Source: Stieleria mannarensis
Lineage (GTDB): Bacteria; Planctomycetota; Planctomycetia; Pirellulales; Pirellulaceae
NCBI RefSeq assembly: GCF_014154935.1
Contig: NZ_JACEHH010000003.1
Location: 124,001 to 188,000, forward strand
DNA length: 64,000 nucleotides
Reading direction: 5' to 3'
Part shown: positions 18,151-26,566 of the stretch, piece after piece
Layout: every line of letters begins with the position of its first letter
Numbering within the stretch: the first letter of the stretch is position 1
Notes under the pieces: generated by a model
Told to the model about the DNA's origin: nothing
Seen by the model: only the letters and a program-made list of their open reading frames with translations
Databases searched by the model: none
Position numbers and translations under genes: made by a program

Positions 18151-18417
18151 AGGGGGCAAGACGATGGGGGCAAAACAATGGGGCAGAATGATGGGGCAGA
18201 ATGACGGGGCAGATTGATATGGGGGAGGGATGATTGGAATAGGTTAATGGGTGGGTGATAGGTATTGTGAAGACAAGAGTCTTAACGACTAGTCAAGTCG
18301 GCAAACGAAGCCCCCATCATTCTGCCCCGGATCATTCTGCCTTCCTACCGCCCCCACCGTATTCCCCTCATCGTTTTGCCCCCATCGTTTTGCCCCCATC
18401 GTTTTGCCCCTTTCCCG
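18151..18417. repeat. Head-to-head arrays of the GGGGCARAAYGAT repeat
   Basis: From 18151 to about 18217 there are five tandem 13-14-bp units (GGGGGCAAGACGAT, GGGGGCAAAACAAT, GGGGCAGAATGAT, GGGGCAGAATGAC, GGGGCAGATTGAT). From 18308 to 18417 similar units occur inverted (ATCATTCTGCCCC twice, then ATCGTTTTGCCCCC three times). The two arrays could pair into a long stem around a ~90-bp loop. There are no unique spacers, so this is not a CRISPR. Confidence 0.85.
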
Positions 18418-18449
18418 GCGTCTCCCGCAAGAGATACGATTGCCACGGT

Positions 18450-21400
18450 TCAGATTCGCCGTAAAAAATTCAGTCCGAATCGTCCGTAGTCTTGGCCGTC
18501 TACATCTCCGTCGCCGTCTGAATCGAACTGGGCGTCATAGCCGTCATCGGTCGACGACTTTAGGAAACTCAGCCCGAATCGTCCGTAGTCTTGTCCGTCG
18601 ACATCCCGGTCGCCGTCACTGTCGCCGAACAAACGGAAGAACTCGTCGACGTACTGTCCGCCGGGCGATCCGTCGGAGTCACCGTCGAAGACGTTTCCGG
18701 CGGCATCCCGCACGAAGCCCTCGCGGATCATGACTTGGTACTCCCCGTCAAGCAGCGATCCGTAGGGGTCGACGGAGGAGCCGAGAAATGCGATGGTCGC
18801 CCGCGTTCGATTTGGTAACGCGTCGATCTGAGACGTGATGGAAACCAGGCTGCCGTCCTTCGTTTGAACTTCGAATGCGCCGGGGTCAATTGTCACCGGC
18901 GAGTCAAACTCGATGCTGACCGTCCGGACGACGCTGTGTTGTCCATCGTTGGTGATGACCGAACCAGATGTCGGCGCCGTGTTGTCAACCACGAAGGACT
19001 CGTTGATGCCGGGCATGACGCTGGCGAGCGGGTTTCCTAGGACGTCCTGGATATCTTGAGACTCGGACAAGCCGATCCCGACGACTCCGTCAAAGCCGGA
19101 TAGGTCGCCACCGGAAACCGTCACTTCGTACAGAATCTCTCCCGTGCCGTGAACAGCGACGACCTGGGTCACCTCCGCAGTCGATTCTCCCGCGACGACG
19201 AAATCTGACGCGCCGATCTGGCCGACTGGTTCAGTAAACTCCAACCGGAATTGCAGCGAATCGGCGTTGGTCGATTCGTCGAATGGAGCGTGGCGGACAA
19301 TCCGGCTGAGATCCGGTGCGCCGGGGGTGTGGTCTACGATTTGAAAAATCGCTCGATAATTACCTCCCGGGCGTCCATCACCCGAAGCGACGTCCGCGTA
19401 AATGGACCAATCATTCGATCCGGCGACGTTTGAATCCAAGTACTCACCGTCCAGCCGTTCCCCCGCGGTGTTGCGAATGCCTGAGGCATCCCCCTTCAGT
19501 TCGACCCAATAAAATCCCTCGGCAAGCGGAGCGGTGGGCCGAAACACGGCTGTCAGCGTGTCCGGCAGCCACTCGATGGCCCCGTCGGAGTCGGTCAAAT
19601 ATTGGTCGTCGGATTCGAAGACGTTGGGGTCGACTGAATAACGGACGCGGAAGTTTTCGGGCGTCAATGTGCCCGGATCAACGGGGCGGCTAAAACGCAC
19701 TTCGATCTGTTGGAGTGTCCCCAGTTGATGTGTCGTCCCCGCTTGAAAGTTCGCATCGATCACGGACACTCCCGGCGGCGAGACCGCCGGCAGGATCGTC
19801 AACGGTTCCTCCAGCGCGATCGACTTTCCGGCTTCGTCGGTCAGGTTGGCCGAGAGTCGATAGTTTCCCGGCTGCAAATACCCGCGTGACATCAATCGAA
19901 GGTGTCCTCGTGTTCCGACGTCCGAGAATTCACGTTGATAATAGGCATCCAATGGGACGCTGTAGTCATCTGCCGTGCCAAAAACCTGGTCCGTTCCAAA
20001 GTGTGTCAGAACGGCGTCTCGCTCGTGCGTCAGCGGAATGTCCAGGTGTTCGCTGAACCGAAGAACAAGCACATGTGATGCATATTCCGTTTCCACAATG
20101 TTAATGTTGTCGAGCGTTGCGGCAGACGTGTCGGTTTGATCGATGGTGAACGAATACTGCAACGCGCCGCCGGCGGCGCCATCACCGCTGATCGACGGAA
20201 ACCGCAGGCCTGTCGTTTCCCCGTCCAATGCATTGCCCAGTGGATCGGTCAATCCCTCGATGGTGACGGTGTACTGGTCGACCGGCAGCAACTGGTCGGC
20301 GGTCCAGATGAGAATGTTTTTGACCTGGTCGAAGGTTGCTTCACCGGCTTGGTCGCCTGAGGCTGCACCGACGACTCGAATGTTCTGTGCGGTCATCGTT
20401 TCCGGATCAATTGCATCGTTCAACCAGAACACCAACTGCCGTGTTTGATCGATGACGTCATCTTGTTGGGGAAACGCGCGCAACACCCGTGGTCCGGCGT
20501 CGTCCAATGCCGCCTGGGGCGTCACTTTCAAGCGATACTTGCCTTCCGTCCGGTGCTCCCCAGAAACCTCCAGTGTGTAGCGGCCCGGGGCGGTGAAGGT
20601 GTGCATCAGGCTGGGGTCGACCGAGATGATGCCGCTGCCTGGATCGATGCCTTGCCCGTTCTGTGCGATCACCACACCTTGTTCGTTTTTCAGCACCAGT
20701 GCCGCATCGAGCGGATACTGATATTCCGCCGCATCGAGATCGAACAGATAGGTTTCGCCGGCTGCGGCGTGCAACACGAATGAATCGACTTGCTGCGGCC
20801 CGTCGATCAATCCGTGGATGACGGCCCGGTCGTTGCGTGGATTGTTCGGCGAGGTCGTCAGCAACCGTACGGAATCACCTTCGGATTCCGCGATCCACAA
20901 ATCATCGGTCCCATCACCGTCAGCATCCTCCACCAAGATCCCGGCGTCGTACAGGCCACCGGAGTCAAATTGGATCGATCGACTGAAACTGCCTTGACCA
21001 TCGTTGAGGTGCACTTCCAAGATCGATTTGCTGCGAACGGGGACGGCCAGATCGTCGTGTCCGTCGCCGTTGAAATCGCCGGTCTCAAGCATGAATGAGC
21101 CATCGCTTCCGGGGACCGAATCGTGGTAGACAAGGTTCCCATTGACGTCGCTGAGAAACAGGTCGATCGATCCCGTCGTTCGGCTGATACTGGCGACGTC
21201 CGGAAAGCGATCTCCATTGACGTCCAAAGCGACGACGTCTTGGGAATCGGACGGTACGACGTAGCGTTTTTCGGGCTGAAAGGTCCCATCACCACGTCCC
21301 AATAGAACCGTGACCGCGGCCCCCAACGAGTCACTCACCAGGATGTCTGCGTCGCCGTCATCATTGAGGTCGGCGATCTCGATTCCGTTGGCGCGTCGAC

Positions 21401-23702
21401 CACGGGTTCCCAGTGCGCCGCCGCTGGTGAATGATCCATCCCCATTGCCCAGCAAAAGGTTGACTTCGGCACCAAAATAATTGGCCACCGCGAGATCGGG
21501 ATTCCCGTCACGGTTGAAGTCGCCCGTTCGTATCGAATTGGGGCGGTTGCCCGCAGGTAGACTGCCGGCATCGGTAAACTGCCCACTTTCGCTGCCAAGG
21601 AAAATCGAGATGGTACCGGCCGGTTCGTACCGTGAGTGAGCGAGATCATCGACTCCGTCACCGTTGAAGTCTGCCGCCACGAGTGTGTCGGCAAACGTGG
21701 CGTCCGGGCCGACGTCGAGTTGGACGGCCGGTGTGAAGGATCCGTCGGCGGCCCCAAACAGCACGCTGACTGTTCGGTCTTCACTGTTGGCCGACGCCAA
21801 GTCACGAAGCCCGTCCCCGTTGAAGTCGCCCTTGACGATCGAGTGTGGTTGTTGGCCGACGGGGATCGACGGATGCTTCTCCAATTCATACTTCATTTCG
21901 TCGATCAGCCGATTCAAATCGACCGGCGTGGCTGTGCCCACTTCGTGACGCAGTTGAGCGCCGGACTGGAACACCCAGTCGGTTTGATCGGCGTGGTTGT
22001 AGATCACGTCGGTCGCGATCGGGCCGATGTTGAATCCGAAAGCGGTCCCGGGGAACAGGCCTTTGCCGAAATTCCCCCAGGTGACCTGTTGGAGATTGTT
22101 GCGGACATGATTGAGCGTCATCGCGTGACCGATTTCGTGGTTGATATTCGCGGTCGGAAAGCCGCGCAGCGAATCGGCCAAAGAAGACCCGTGCGGTGTG
22201 CGGAAACCACGGTGACCATTGCCGGCGTTTCCGGTGCCTTCAAAGTCGCCGGTTCCATGCGGAATGTAGCTGTCGTTTTCTCCCGGCAGCACGGTAGTCA
22301 CGTCGACATCGTGGCGGTCATAGATTGATTCGAAAGCACCGATCAAAAACGGAATGTGGTCCGGGTCTTCGAAGGGTGCGTCGAACGATCGTCCGCGATA
22401 TTCGCCGAGTTGCTGGTCGAAATCAAAAAAGAACAACGGTGAGTCGCGTTGGTTGGCAAACATGCCAATCGTCGAACCGCTGACCGCATAGGCCCCCAGC
22501 CCGAGTTCCGATGTGGCTTCGACCAACAAATAATAGCGTCCGGGAGTCGAAAGGCTGGGCAGCAATTGTTGGTCAAACCGTTTCTGTTCGGCGTAAGCGA
22601 GCAACTGCCCTTGCCCATTGAGCAATGTCAATCGTCGACCGGCCAATGACAGGTGATCTCCGGAATTGCTGCGCAGGTCAAACCGAAAGGTTTCCAGCCC
22701 GCGGCCCTCCAACGCAAACACGTCGACATCTCCGACCGCTTCCAAGACCGATGCGCGACTGGAAACCGCTTCGCTGACGTCCCAGACGCTGCCATGGTCT
22801 TGGATCTCGTTGCCATGTTCCGCCTCGACGGCCGCGTCTGCGTAAAGCGACAGCGACGCAATGTAAGGAAGAGGGCTGGTGAGGGAGCCGGTCGTTTCAA
22901 AGGTCACCGAATACGGTCCGCTTTGTTGGGCGTCGTGCACCAATCCCAACCCCTGGCTATCGGTGGCGACAAGCATTCCGTCGGGACTGCGGAGCGAAAC
23001 CTCGGGGACGGCGTCGCTGGGGCCGAGCGGATCGACTGCCAAATCCAAAATCAGCGTCTGACCGGCGGAAACCTGGACCGAAAATACGTCCCGATCCGCG
23101 GAATCTTCCAGTTCGCCTCGTAGCCGCGTCGGCGCAGCGACCTCGGTGGCCGCCGTTGACGCGTCGTTCGGTTCGATCTCGTCGCGTCCGTCGAACGGAT
23201 CAATGGACACGCTGATCGCATAGTCCGTGCTCGGCAAGTTGAATCGGTTGCCGGCGTGAACACGAAGGTAATAATCGCCCGATCGCGGAGCCACAAAGAC
23301 GCTTTGAAACAGATCGGTCGATTCGATCAGCACACTGCCTGAAGCGTCCAACAAATCGAACGCGGTGAACGGCTGGCGGTCCCCACGTGCACTGTCAAAG
23401 TAGCGTGGGTCGATGATCATCGCGTCACCGAGCTGCAATGACGTGCGGAAAAAATCGCTGTCGTCAGGCGTGGCAAACGATCCCTTCAAGAACGGTGTGC
23501 CGGAAAACACATCGGCCGACGCCATCTGGTCATTCGGTTCCGATTCCAACACGGTGCCAGCGAGCATGCAACGTCGCTCGAGCATTTCGACACGCAGTCG
23601 ACGTTGCGGTCGGCTGCCCATGGTGCAATCTCGCATTCTCTTTCCGCCTTGCATCGACCTCTCTCGTCCTTGGGGAACAAAAATCCCGCGACCGAATAAC
23701 AT
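18450..23702 (-). CDS. Giant secreted dockerin protein with metzincin-like motif and FG-GAP repeats
   Basis: 1750 residues; the first start is 23702, but starts at 23654 or 23621 are possible because the planctomycete export-type N-terminus (RRLRVEMLERRCMLAG) begins near residue 34. In order: PPC-like beta domains (~55-410, starting ESEPNDQ and EIEPNDAST), a metal-protease-like site HEIGHAMTLNH at ~522-532, seven or so FG-GAP/VCBS repeats (FNGDGLRDLA, FNGDGVDDLA, FNGDGHDDLA) at ~620-960, another PPC-like domain, several Ig-like domains, and a type I dockerin with two DSDGD-VDGQDYGRFGL repeats at ~1690-1750. Likely extracellular or wall-attached, Ca-binding, and perhaps proteolytic. It is bracketed by matching repeat arrays on both sides. 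Confidence 0.85.
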   Translation of the reverse strand: MLFGRGIFVPQGRERSMQGGKRMRDCTMGSRPQRRLRVEMLERRCMLAGTVLESEPNDQMASADVFSGTPFLKGSFATPDDSDFFRTSLQLGDAMIIDPRYFDSARGDRQPFTAFDLLDASGSVLIESTDLFQSVFVAPRSGDYYLRVHAGNRFNLPSTDYAISVSIDPFDGRDEIEPNDASTAATEVAAPTRLRGELEDSADRDVFSVQVSAGQTLILDLAVDPLGPSDAVPEVSLRSPDGMLVATDSQGLGLVHDAQQSGPYSVTFETTGSLTSPLPYIASLSLYADAAVEAEHGNEIQDHGSVWDVSEAVSSRASVLEAVGDVDVFALEGRGLETFRFDLRSNSGDHLSLAGRRLTLLNGQGQLLAYAEQKRFDQQLLPSLSTPGRYYLLVEATSELGLGAYAVSGSTIGMFANQRDSPLFFFDFDQQLGEYRGRSFDAPFEDPDHIPFLIGAFESIYDRHDVDVTTVLPGENDSYIPHGTGDFEGTGNAGNGHRGFRTPHGSSLADSLRGFPTANINHEIGHAMTLNHVRNNLQQVTWGNFGKGLFPGTAFGFNIGPIATDVIYNHADQTDWVFQSGAQLRHEVGTATPVDLNRLIDEMKYELEKHPSIPVGQQPHSIVKGDFNGDGLRDLASANSEDRTVSVLFGAADGSFTPAVQLDVGPDATFADTLVAADFNGDGVDDLAHSRYEPAGTISIFLGSESGQFTDAGSLPAGNRPNSIRTGDFNRDGNPDLAVANYFGAEVNLLLGNGDGSFTSGGALGTRGRRANGIEIADLNDDGDADILVSDSLGAAVTVLLGRGDGTFQPEKRYVVPSDSQDVVALDVNGDRFPDVASISRTTGSIDLFLSDVNGNLVYHDSVPGSDGSFMLETGDFNGDGHDDLAVPVRSKSILEVHLNDGQGSFSRSIQFDSGGLYDAGILVEDADGDGTDDLWIAESEGDSVRLLTTSPNNPRNDRAVIHGLIDGPQQVDSFVLHAAAGETYLFDLDAAEYQYPLDAALVLKNEQGVVIAQNGQGIDPGSGIISVDPSLMHTFTAPGRYTLEVSGEHRTEGKYRLKVTPQAALDDAGPRVLRAFPQQDDVIDQTRQLVFWLNDAIDPETMTAQNIRVVGAASGDQAGEATFDQVKNILIWTADQLLPVDQYTVTIEGLTDPLGNALDGETTGLRFPSISGDGAAGGALQYSFTIDQTDTSAATLDNINIVETEYASHVLVLRFSEHLDIPLTHERDAVLTHFGTDQVFGTADDYSVPLDAYYQREFSDVGTRGHLRLMSRGYLQPGNYRLSANLTDEAGKSIALEEPLTILPAVSPPGVSVIDANFQAGTTHQLGTLQQIEVRFSRPVDPGTLTPENFRVRYSVDPNVFESDDQYLTDSDGAIEWLPDTLTAVFRPTAPLAEGFYWVELKGDASGIRNTAGERLDGEYLDSNVAGSNDWSIYADVASGDGRPGGNYRAIFQIVDHTPGAPDLSRIVRHAPFDESTNADSLQFRLEFTEPVGQIGASDFVVAGESTAEVTQVVAVHGTGEILYEVTVSGGDLSGFDGVVGIGLSESQDIQDVLGNPLASVMPGINESFVVDNTAPTSGSVITNDGQHSVVRTVSIEFDSPVTIDPGAFEVQTKDGSLVSITSQIDALPNRTRATIAFLGSSVDPYGSLLDGEYQVMIREGFVRDAAGNVFDGDSDGSPGGQYVDEFFRLFGDSDGDRDVDGQDYGRFGLSFLKSSTDDGYDAQFDSDGDGDVDGQDYGRFGLNFLRRI

Positions 23703-23804
23703 CGCCTCCGGATGGGGGCCGCAGTGCCCCTAGACGATAGCCGGTCACGCGCGGGCTTCAAGCGTTGAAGTGGCTCCAGGATCAGAAACTCCCAAGACGA
23801 GGGG

Positions 23805-24020
23805 AGGCAGAATGTTACGGGGCAGAGTGATGGAAGGTAGGGCGGTTGGGGAAAGGGATCGTTATTGGCAAGTGGAAGCTGCAGCGGATTTGCGGCGAAA
23901 TGACCGGACGACGGTTGTGGGGGGCTGCGCCGGGCAGAACATGCAACCATCATTCTGCCTCGTATCATTCTGCCTTCATTTCCGCCCCATCATCTTGCAT
24001 CTTGCCCCATTGTTTTGCCA
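23805..24020. repeat. Second head-to-head GGGGCARAAYGAT repeat region
   Basis: Left part 23805-23833 has GGCAGAATGTTAC and GGGGCAGAGTGATGG; right part 23949-24020 has inverted units CATCATTCTGCC, ATCATTCTGCC, ATCATCTTGC, ATCTTGCCCC, ATTGTTTTGCC. Layout mirrors 18151-18417, so the giant dockerin gene is flanked by two copies of the same structure. No gene is seen in 23703-24108. Confidence 0.75.
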
Positions 24021-24108
24021 ATCCTCCGCCGCCGCGCAGCCAGCAGCGTATCAAACAGGTTGGTTGCTCGGGTGCCAATCTGTGGCGTCAGCGAAACGCC
24101 AGATTGTC

Positions 24109-24315
24109 TCACGCAACCTGCCGCTGTCGCGGTTTCGACCGGCTGAGATCGTGCGTGGAAGAGGTGCGGGCGTGGAGTTCACCGCGTCGGATGGCGACGT
24201 CATCGGGGGCTTCAATCCCGACCGAAACACGATTTCCCTTGATCGCGGTGATGGTCAACACGATTTCGTCGCCGATTTGAATCCACTCGTTCTCTTTCCG
24301 TGATAGCACCAGCAT
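24109..24315 (-). CDS. csrA: Carbon storage regulator CsrA
   Basis: 68 residues from ATG 24315 (a second ATG is one codon upstream; 24315 gives the better spacing to AAGGA). The core is typical: MLVLSRKENEWIQIGDEIVL followed by IKGNRVSVGIEAPDDVAI and RRGEL. CsrA dimers bind GGA motifs in mRNA leaders and control translation or stability. The C-terminal ~18 residues are basic and Ser-rich, without counterpart in short classic CsrA. The upstream region carries a near-perfect sigma-54 promoter, so this translational regulator is probably induced by an enhancer-dependent signal together with the neighbouring chaperonin genes. Confidence 0.94.
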   Translation of the reverse strand: MLVLSRKENEWIQIGDEIVLTITAIKGNRVSVGIEAPDDVAIRRGELHARTSSTHDLSRSKPRQRQVA

Positions 24316-24389
24316 CATTCGTCCTTTCGATGGGGTTGACGTTCAGAAGGCCAACAGCGATTCAGCTGTCGCGATTTGATTTCCTCACG

Positions 24390-24405
24390 AGCAACGTTTG
24401 TGCCA
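24390..24405 (-). promoter_or_regulatory. Sigma-54 promoter of csrA
   Basis: Minus-strand sequence ATTGGCAC-AAACG-TTGCT: TGGCAC-N5-TTGC with exact GG/GC spacing. It ends 75 bp upstream of the csrA start, giving a leader of about 65 nt. Eight bases upstream plus the -12 element match the groES promoter. Confidence 0.85.
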
Positions 24406-24407
24406 AT

Positions 24408-24437
24408 CCCGCCGCGGCGCGGCGTTGACGCGGCGGG
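24408..24437 (-). terminator. Stem-loop after the PDZ gene
   Basis: CCCGCCGCG (24408-24416) pairs with CGCGGCGGG (24429-24437): a 9-bp GC stem with a 12-base loop, 38 bp after the stop of the PDZ gene and just before the csrA promoter. No T-tract follows, so an intrinsic terminator is only possible. Confidence 0.4.
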
Positions 24438-24475
24438 ATCGTCAAGCGGTATTTGATATCAATCAACTGCGCGAT

Positions 24476-25300
24476 TTAGAACTCGGCATTGGGCCAGTTG
24501 AACAATTCTTGCCGCCACTGGTTCCAGTCCGGTAGTTGGAAATTGAAGTCGGTCATTTGTTTGCGGCCGCGATCATCGAGCGTTCGCAACAGTTGCTCCT
24601 TGCGGTTTTTGGGCAGTTCCTTGTCGCCGTTGAGTGCATCGCGGATTTGTTGTCGATCCCCCGCGTATTCGCGGTCGATCGTTTTCCCTTCGTGATCGTT
24701 GTACACGATCCGCACACGGTAGGTCCCGTCGGCCTGCTTCGTGACGCTCAGCGATTCAAACTCCGTCCACTCGGTGCCTTCATTCGACGCGTCTTGGGCG
24801 GCTGTCCAGAAGTCGGGGCGGAGCGTGGTCCAGGGGACATTGAATCGAGGTGCCAGCCCGGGCCAACGGTTGGCATACACCTTCTCGCGCTCGGGTTGTT
24901 CCTCCAACGTGACCTTCACCGATTGTCGTTGCCCGGCGCGAACAAACTCCAGCGCGACGGTCGATCCCGGTTGATCGTTGCGAATCCGTTTGGCAAGTTG
25001 TTCGGGCGAGTACAAGTCTTGGTCGTCGTAACGAACCAGGATGTCAAACCGCTGGATTCCGGCTTTGTCGGCGGGCGACCCCTTGACGACATCGGCCACC
25101 AGCACGCCACGCCCTTGGTCGATCACTTCAGCCAAGTGGACCGACAACATTTCGGGCAGGCTTGAGACAGCTATGCCCAGCGTGGCTTGAGTGGTCGTGG
25201 GGACGTCTCCGAGCCCGGCGCTGCGGTTTTCGGCAATGGCCCGCGACGAACAGATGAGCACGACGAACGCAGCAAGCAATAGACGCGGGATCGATTTCAT
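24476..25300 (-). CDS. Exported PDZ-domain protein
   Basis: 274 residues from ATG 25300, preceded by a strong AAAGGAGGA site at 25307-25315. A signal peptide (MKSIPRLLLAAFVVLICSSRAIA) is followed by one PDZ domain at ~45-125 (SVHLAEVIDQGRGVLVADVV, KGSPADKAGIQRFDILVRYD, SVKVTLEEQP), then a C-terminal region with no known domain ending in QELFNWPNAEF. There is no serine protease domain, so it is not an intact DegP. PDZ domains bind C-terminal tails of misfolded or partner proteins, so a periplasmic stress role is plausible given groESL and csrA next door. Probably co-transcribed with the 139-aa gene 41 bp upstream. Confidence 0.85.
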   Translation of the reverse strand: MKSIPRLLLAAFVVLICSSRAIAENRSAGLGDVPTTTQATLGIAVSSLPEMLSVHLAEVIDQGRGVLVADVVKGSPADKAGIQRFDILVRYDDQDLYSPEQLAKRIRNDQPGSTVALEFVRAGQRQSVKVTLEEQPEREKVYANRWPGLAPRFNVPWTTLRPDFWTAAQDASNEGTEWTEFESLSVTKQADGTYRVRIVYNDHEGKTIDREYAGDRQQIRDALNGDKELPKNRKEQLLRTLDDRGRKQMTDFNFQLPDWNQWRQELFNWPNAEF

Positions 25301-25341
25301 TTCATAGTCCTCCTTTGAGAGAATTGTGGACAGGGGAGATT

Positions 25342-25761
25342 TCATCGGGATTGGTCGCGAAAGACGTCGTATGTCAGTCCAAGCATCACAAAACCGGCCA
25401 ACAAATTCGTCCAGTCGAACAGCAGGCTTGCGTGTTTCCACGGCCATGCGAGCAGAATGTCGAGCAAGCAGATCGTGATCAGGCCGCTGGCGACCAACAA
25501 CGACAAAACAGTGAATGACTTCTCGACGGAAAAGCCTCGGAAGAACCGCGTTAGCCTAGACGACCGCCCGCGTCGCGGTCGCGGTCGCGGTGCGACAGCA
25601 GTTGCCATCTGCCGCTTGGAGGCAACTTGGCGTGGCCGGCTTGGTTTGTCCCACGTGCGGCCGATCGAGTGACGACGGTTCCGGGTGTGGCGGCGTCGCG
25701 AAGGGGTGGGGGATTTAGAGCGATGTTTTGTGTGCTGCGGATGATTCAATATCGCGGACAT
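25342..25761 (-). CDS. Small two-helix membrane protein with basic N-terminus
   Basis: 139 residues, ATG 25761 with GGAGG about 8 bp upstream. The first ~75 residues are very basic (Arg/Lys/His rich), followed by two predicted membrane helices (SFTVLSLLVASGLITICLLDIL and LLAGFVMLGLTYDVF) and a short tail. No family recognised. It sits between a sigma-54-like promoter (25813-25828) and the PDZ gene and is likely the first gene of that operon. Confidence 0.65.
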   Translation of the reverse strand: MSAILNHPQHTKHRSKSPTPSRRRHTRNRRHSIGRTWDKPSRPRQVASKRQMATAVAPRPRPRRGRSSRLTRFFRGFSVEKSFTVLSLLVASGLITICLLDILLAWPWKHASLLFDWTNLLAGFVMLGLTYDVFRDQSR

Positions 25762-25812
25762 GTTGAATTCCTCCGTTGAGGCGAAGGATCAAAATGAACC
25801 GGAGGATTAAGG

Positions 25813-25828
25813 TGCACACCGCGTGCCA
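25813..25828 (-). promoter_or_regulatory. Sigma-54-like promoter of the 139-aa gene and PDZ gene
   Basis: Minus-strand TTGGCACG-CGGT-GTGCA: matches YTGGCACG-N4-TTGCW with one mismatch (G for T before TGC) and exact spacing. It ends 52 bp upstream of the start at 25761. Confidence 0.65.
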
Positions 25829-25891
25829 ACGCGTGGTGTTTTCACGCAAGGCGGTCGCTCGCTCAGGAAACCGCCTTGGTCAGAGTGCTCG

Positions 25892-26248
25892 TCAAGAATC
25901 GTGGCAGTAGCGATAGCACCAGCGATCGCCATTGAGGACCAGATCGTATAAGGCGTGACGGGTCGGCCGGTCCTGCGATTGCTCCGCTTCGATTTCGTCC
26001 GCATCGGCGTCCTCGAGCGTGTCGTAGAAACGTGCAATTCGCGACGCGCTGATGGGCAGGATCAACGATGGCGGCAGGTGGTAAATCGTTGCGGCATCGA
26101 CAGCGTGACGGTAACCGTCCAGCGGCCCGCCCAGAAACTCGACCCACTCCGTTCGGTCCAGCGATTCAGCATCGATCCTGGTGAACGACTCATACCACTG
26201 TTCGAACCAGCGGCTGGCCTGCATTAGAACGAGATCAAAGAATTGCAT
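25892..26248 (-). CDS. Hypothetical 118-aa protein, divergent from groES
   Basis: 118 residues from ATG 26248, preceded by GGAGGTGA; an earlier in-frame start at 26272 lacks such a site. MQFFDLVLMQASRWFEQWYE is aromatic and amphipathic; the middle has EWVEFLGGPLDGYRHAVDAA and the end is RWCYRYCHDS. No membrane segment and no family that I recognise; the GGPLDG pattern recalls small proteins of unknown function. It is transcribed away from groES and appears to share a divergent regulatory region with it. Confidence 0.65.
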   Translation of the reverse strand: MQFFDLVLMQASRWFEQWYESFTRIDAESLDRTEWVEFLGGPLDGYRHAVDAATIYHLPPSLILPISASRIARFYDTLEDADADEIEAEQSQDRPTRHALYDLVLNGDRWCYRYCHDS

Positions 26249-26295
26249 CGAAGTCACCTCCGTCGCGAGCACGTGCCCTCATCCTATTAGTGTAC

Positions 26296-26311
26296 AGCAC
26301 CTTCCGTGCCG
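26296..26311 (-). promoter_or_regulatory. Sigma-54-like promoter of the 118-aa gene
   Basis: Minus-strand CGGCACG-GAAG-GTGCT: GG and GC at the correct 12-bp distance, with two departures from YTGGCACG-N4-TTGCW. It ends 47 bp upstream of the start at 26248. Confidence 0.5.
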
Positions 26312-26332
26312 GACAAAACTTTTCAGCGAAAA

Positions 26333-26409
26333 GACGACAGTTTGTCGTCGTGGTGTCAATTTGTCGTGCACCGTACCCGCTGACCATGAACAAATCTGTG
26401 ACAGTCACA
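26333..26409. promoter_or_regulatory. Palindromes between divergent promoters, candidate activator sites
   Basis: Three elements lie between the two -24/-12 sites: a perfect palindrome GACGACA-GTT-TGTCGTC (26333-26349), a second TTTGTCGT half site at 26360-26367, and TGTGA-CAG-TCACA (26397-26409). Their position, 40-116 bp upstream of the groES -24 element, suits binding sites of a sigma-54 activator. No activator gene is in the window. Confidence 0.55.
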
Positions 26410-26448
26410 ATTGGGGCAGTTTTGCGGCTGATGTTTGCCCGGCTGAAT

Positions 26449-26464
26449 TGGCACACCGGTTGCT
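26449..26464 (+). promoter_or_regulatory. Sigma-54 promoter of groES-groEL
   Basis: ATTGGCAC-ACCGG-TTGCTA: TGGCAC at 26449-26454 and TTGCT at 26460-26464 with perfect spacing. Expected transcription start near 26475, about 90 nt before the groES ATG. No CIRCE element is seen. Confidence 0.85.
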
Positions 26465-26566
26465 AAGGCAGTCGCCCGCCGCTGGCGACGTGCCAAACTG
26501 ACGGTGGCTCCGGAGCGGCAGGGCCACACCTGTTGTGTAATGTCCAAGCAAGATGGAGGGCATTTC

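Noticed and set aside
18151..18417. Possible CRISPR array
   Set aside because: The repeats are 13-14 bp, directly adjacent, variable and without unique spacers; no cas genes nearby.
26249..26566. CIRCE element for groESL
   Set aside because: No TTAGCACTC-N9-GAGTGCTAA inverted repeat was found; the palindromes present are different.
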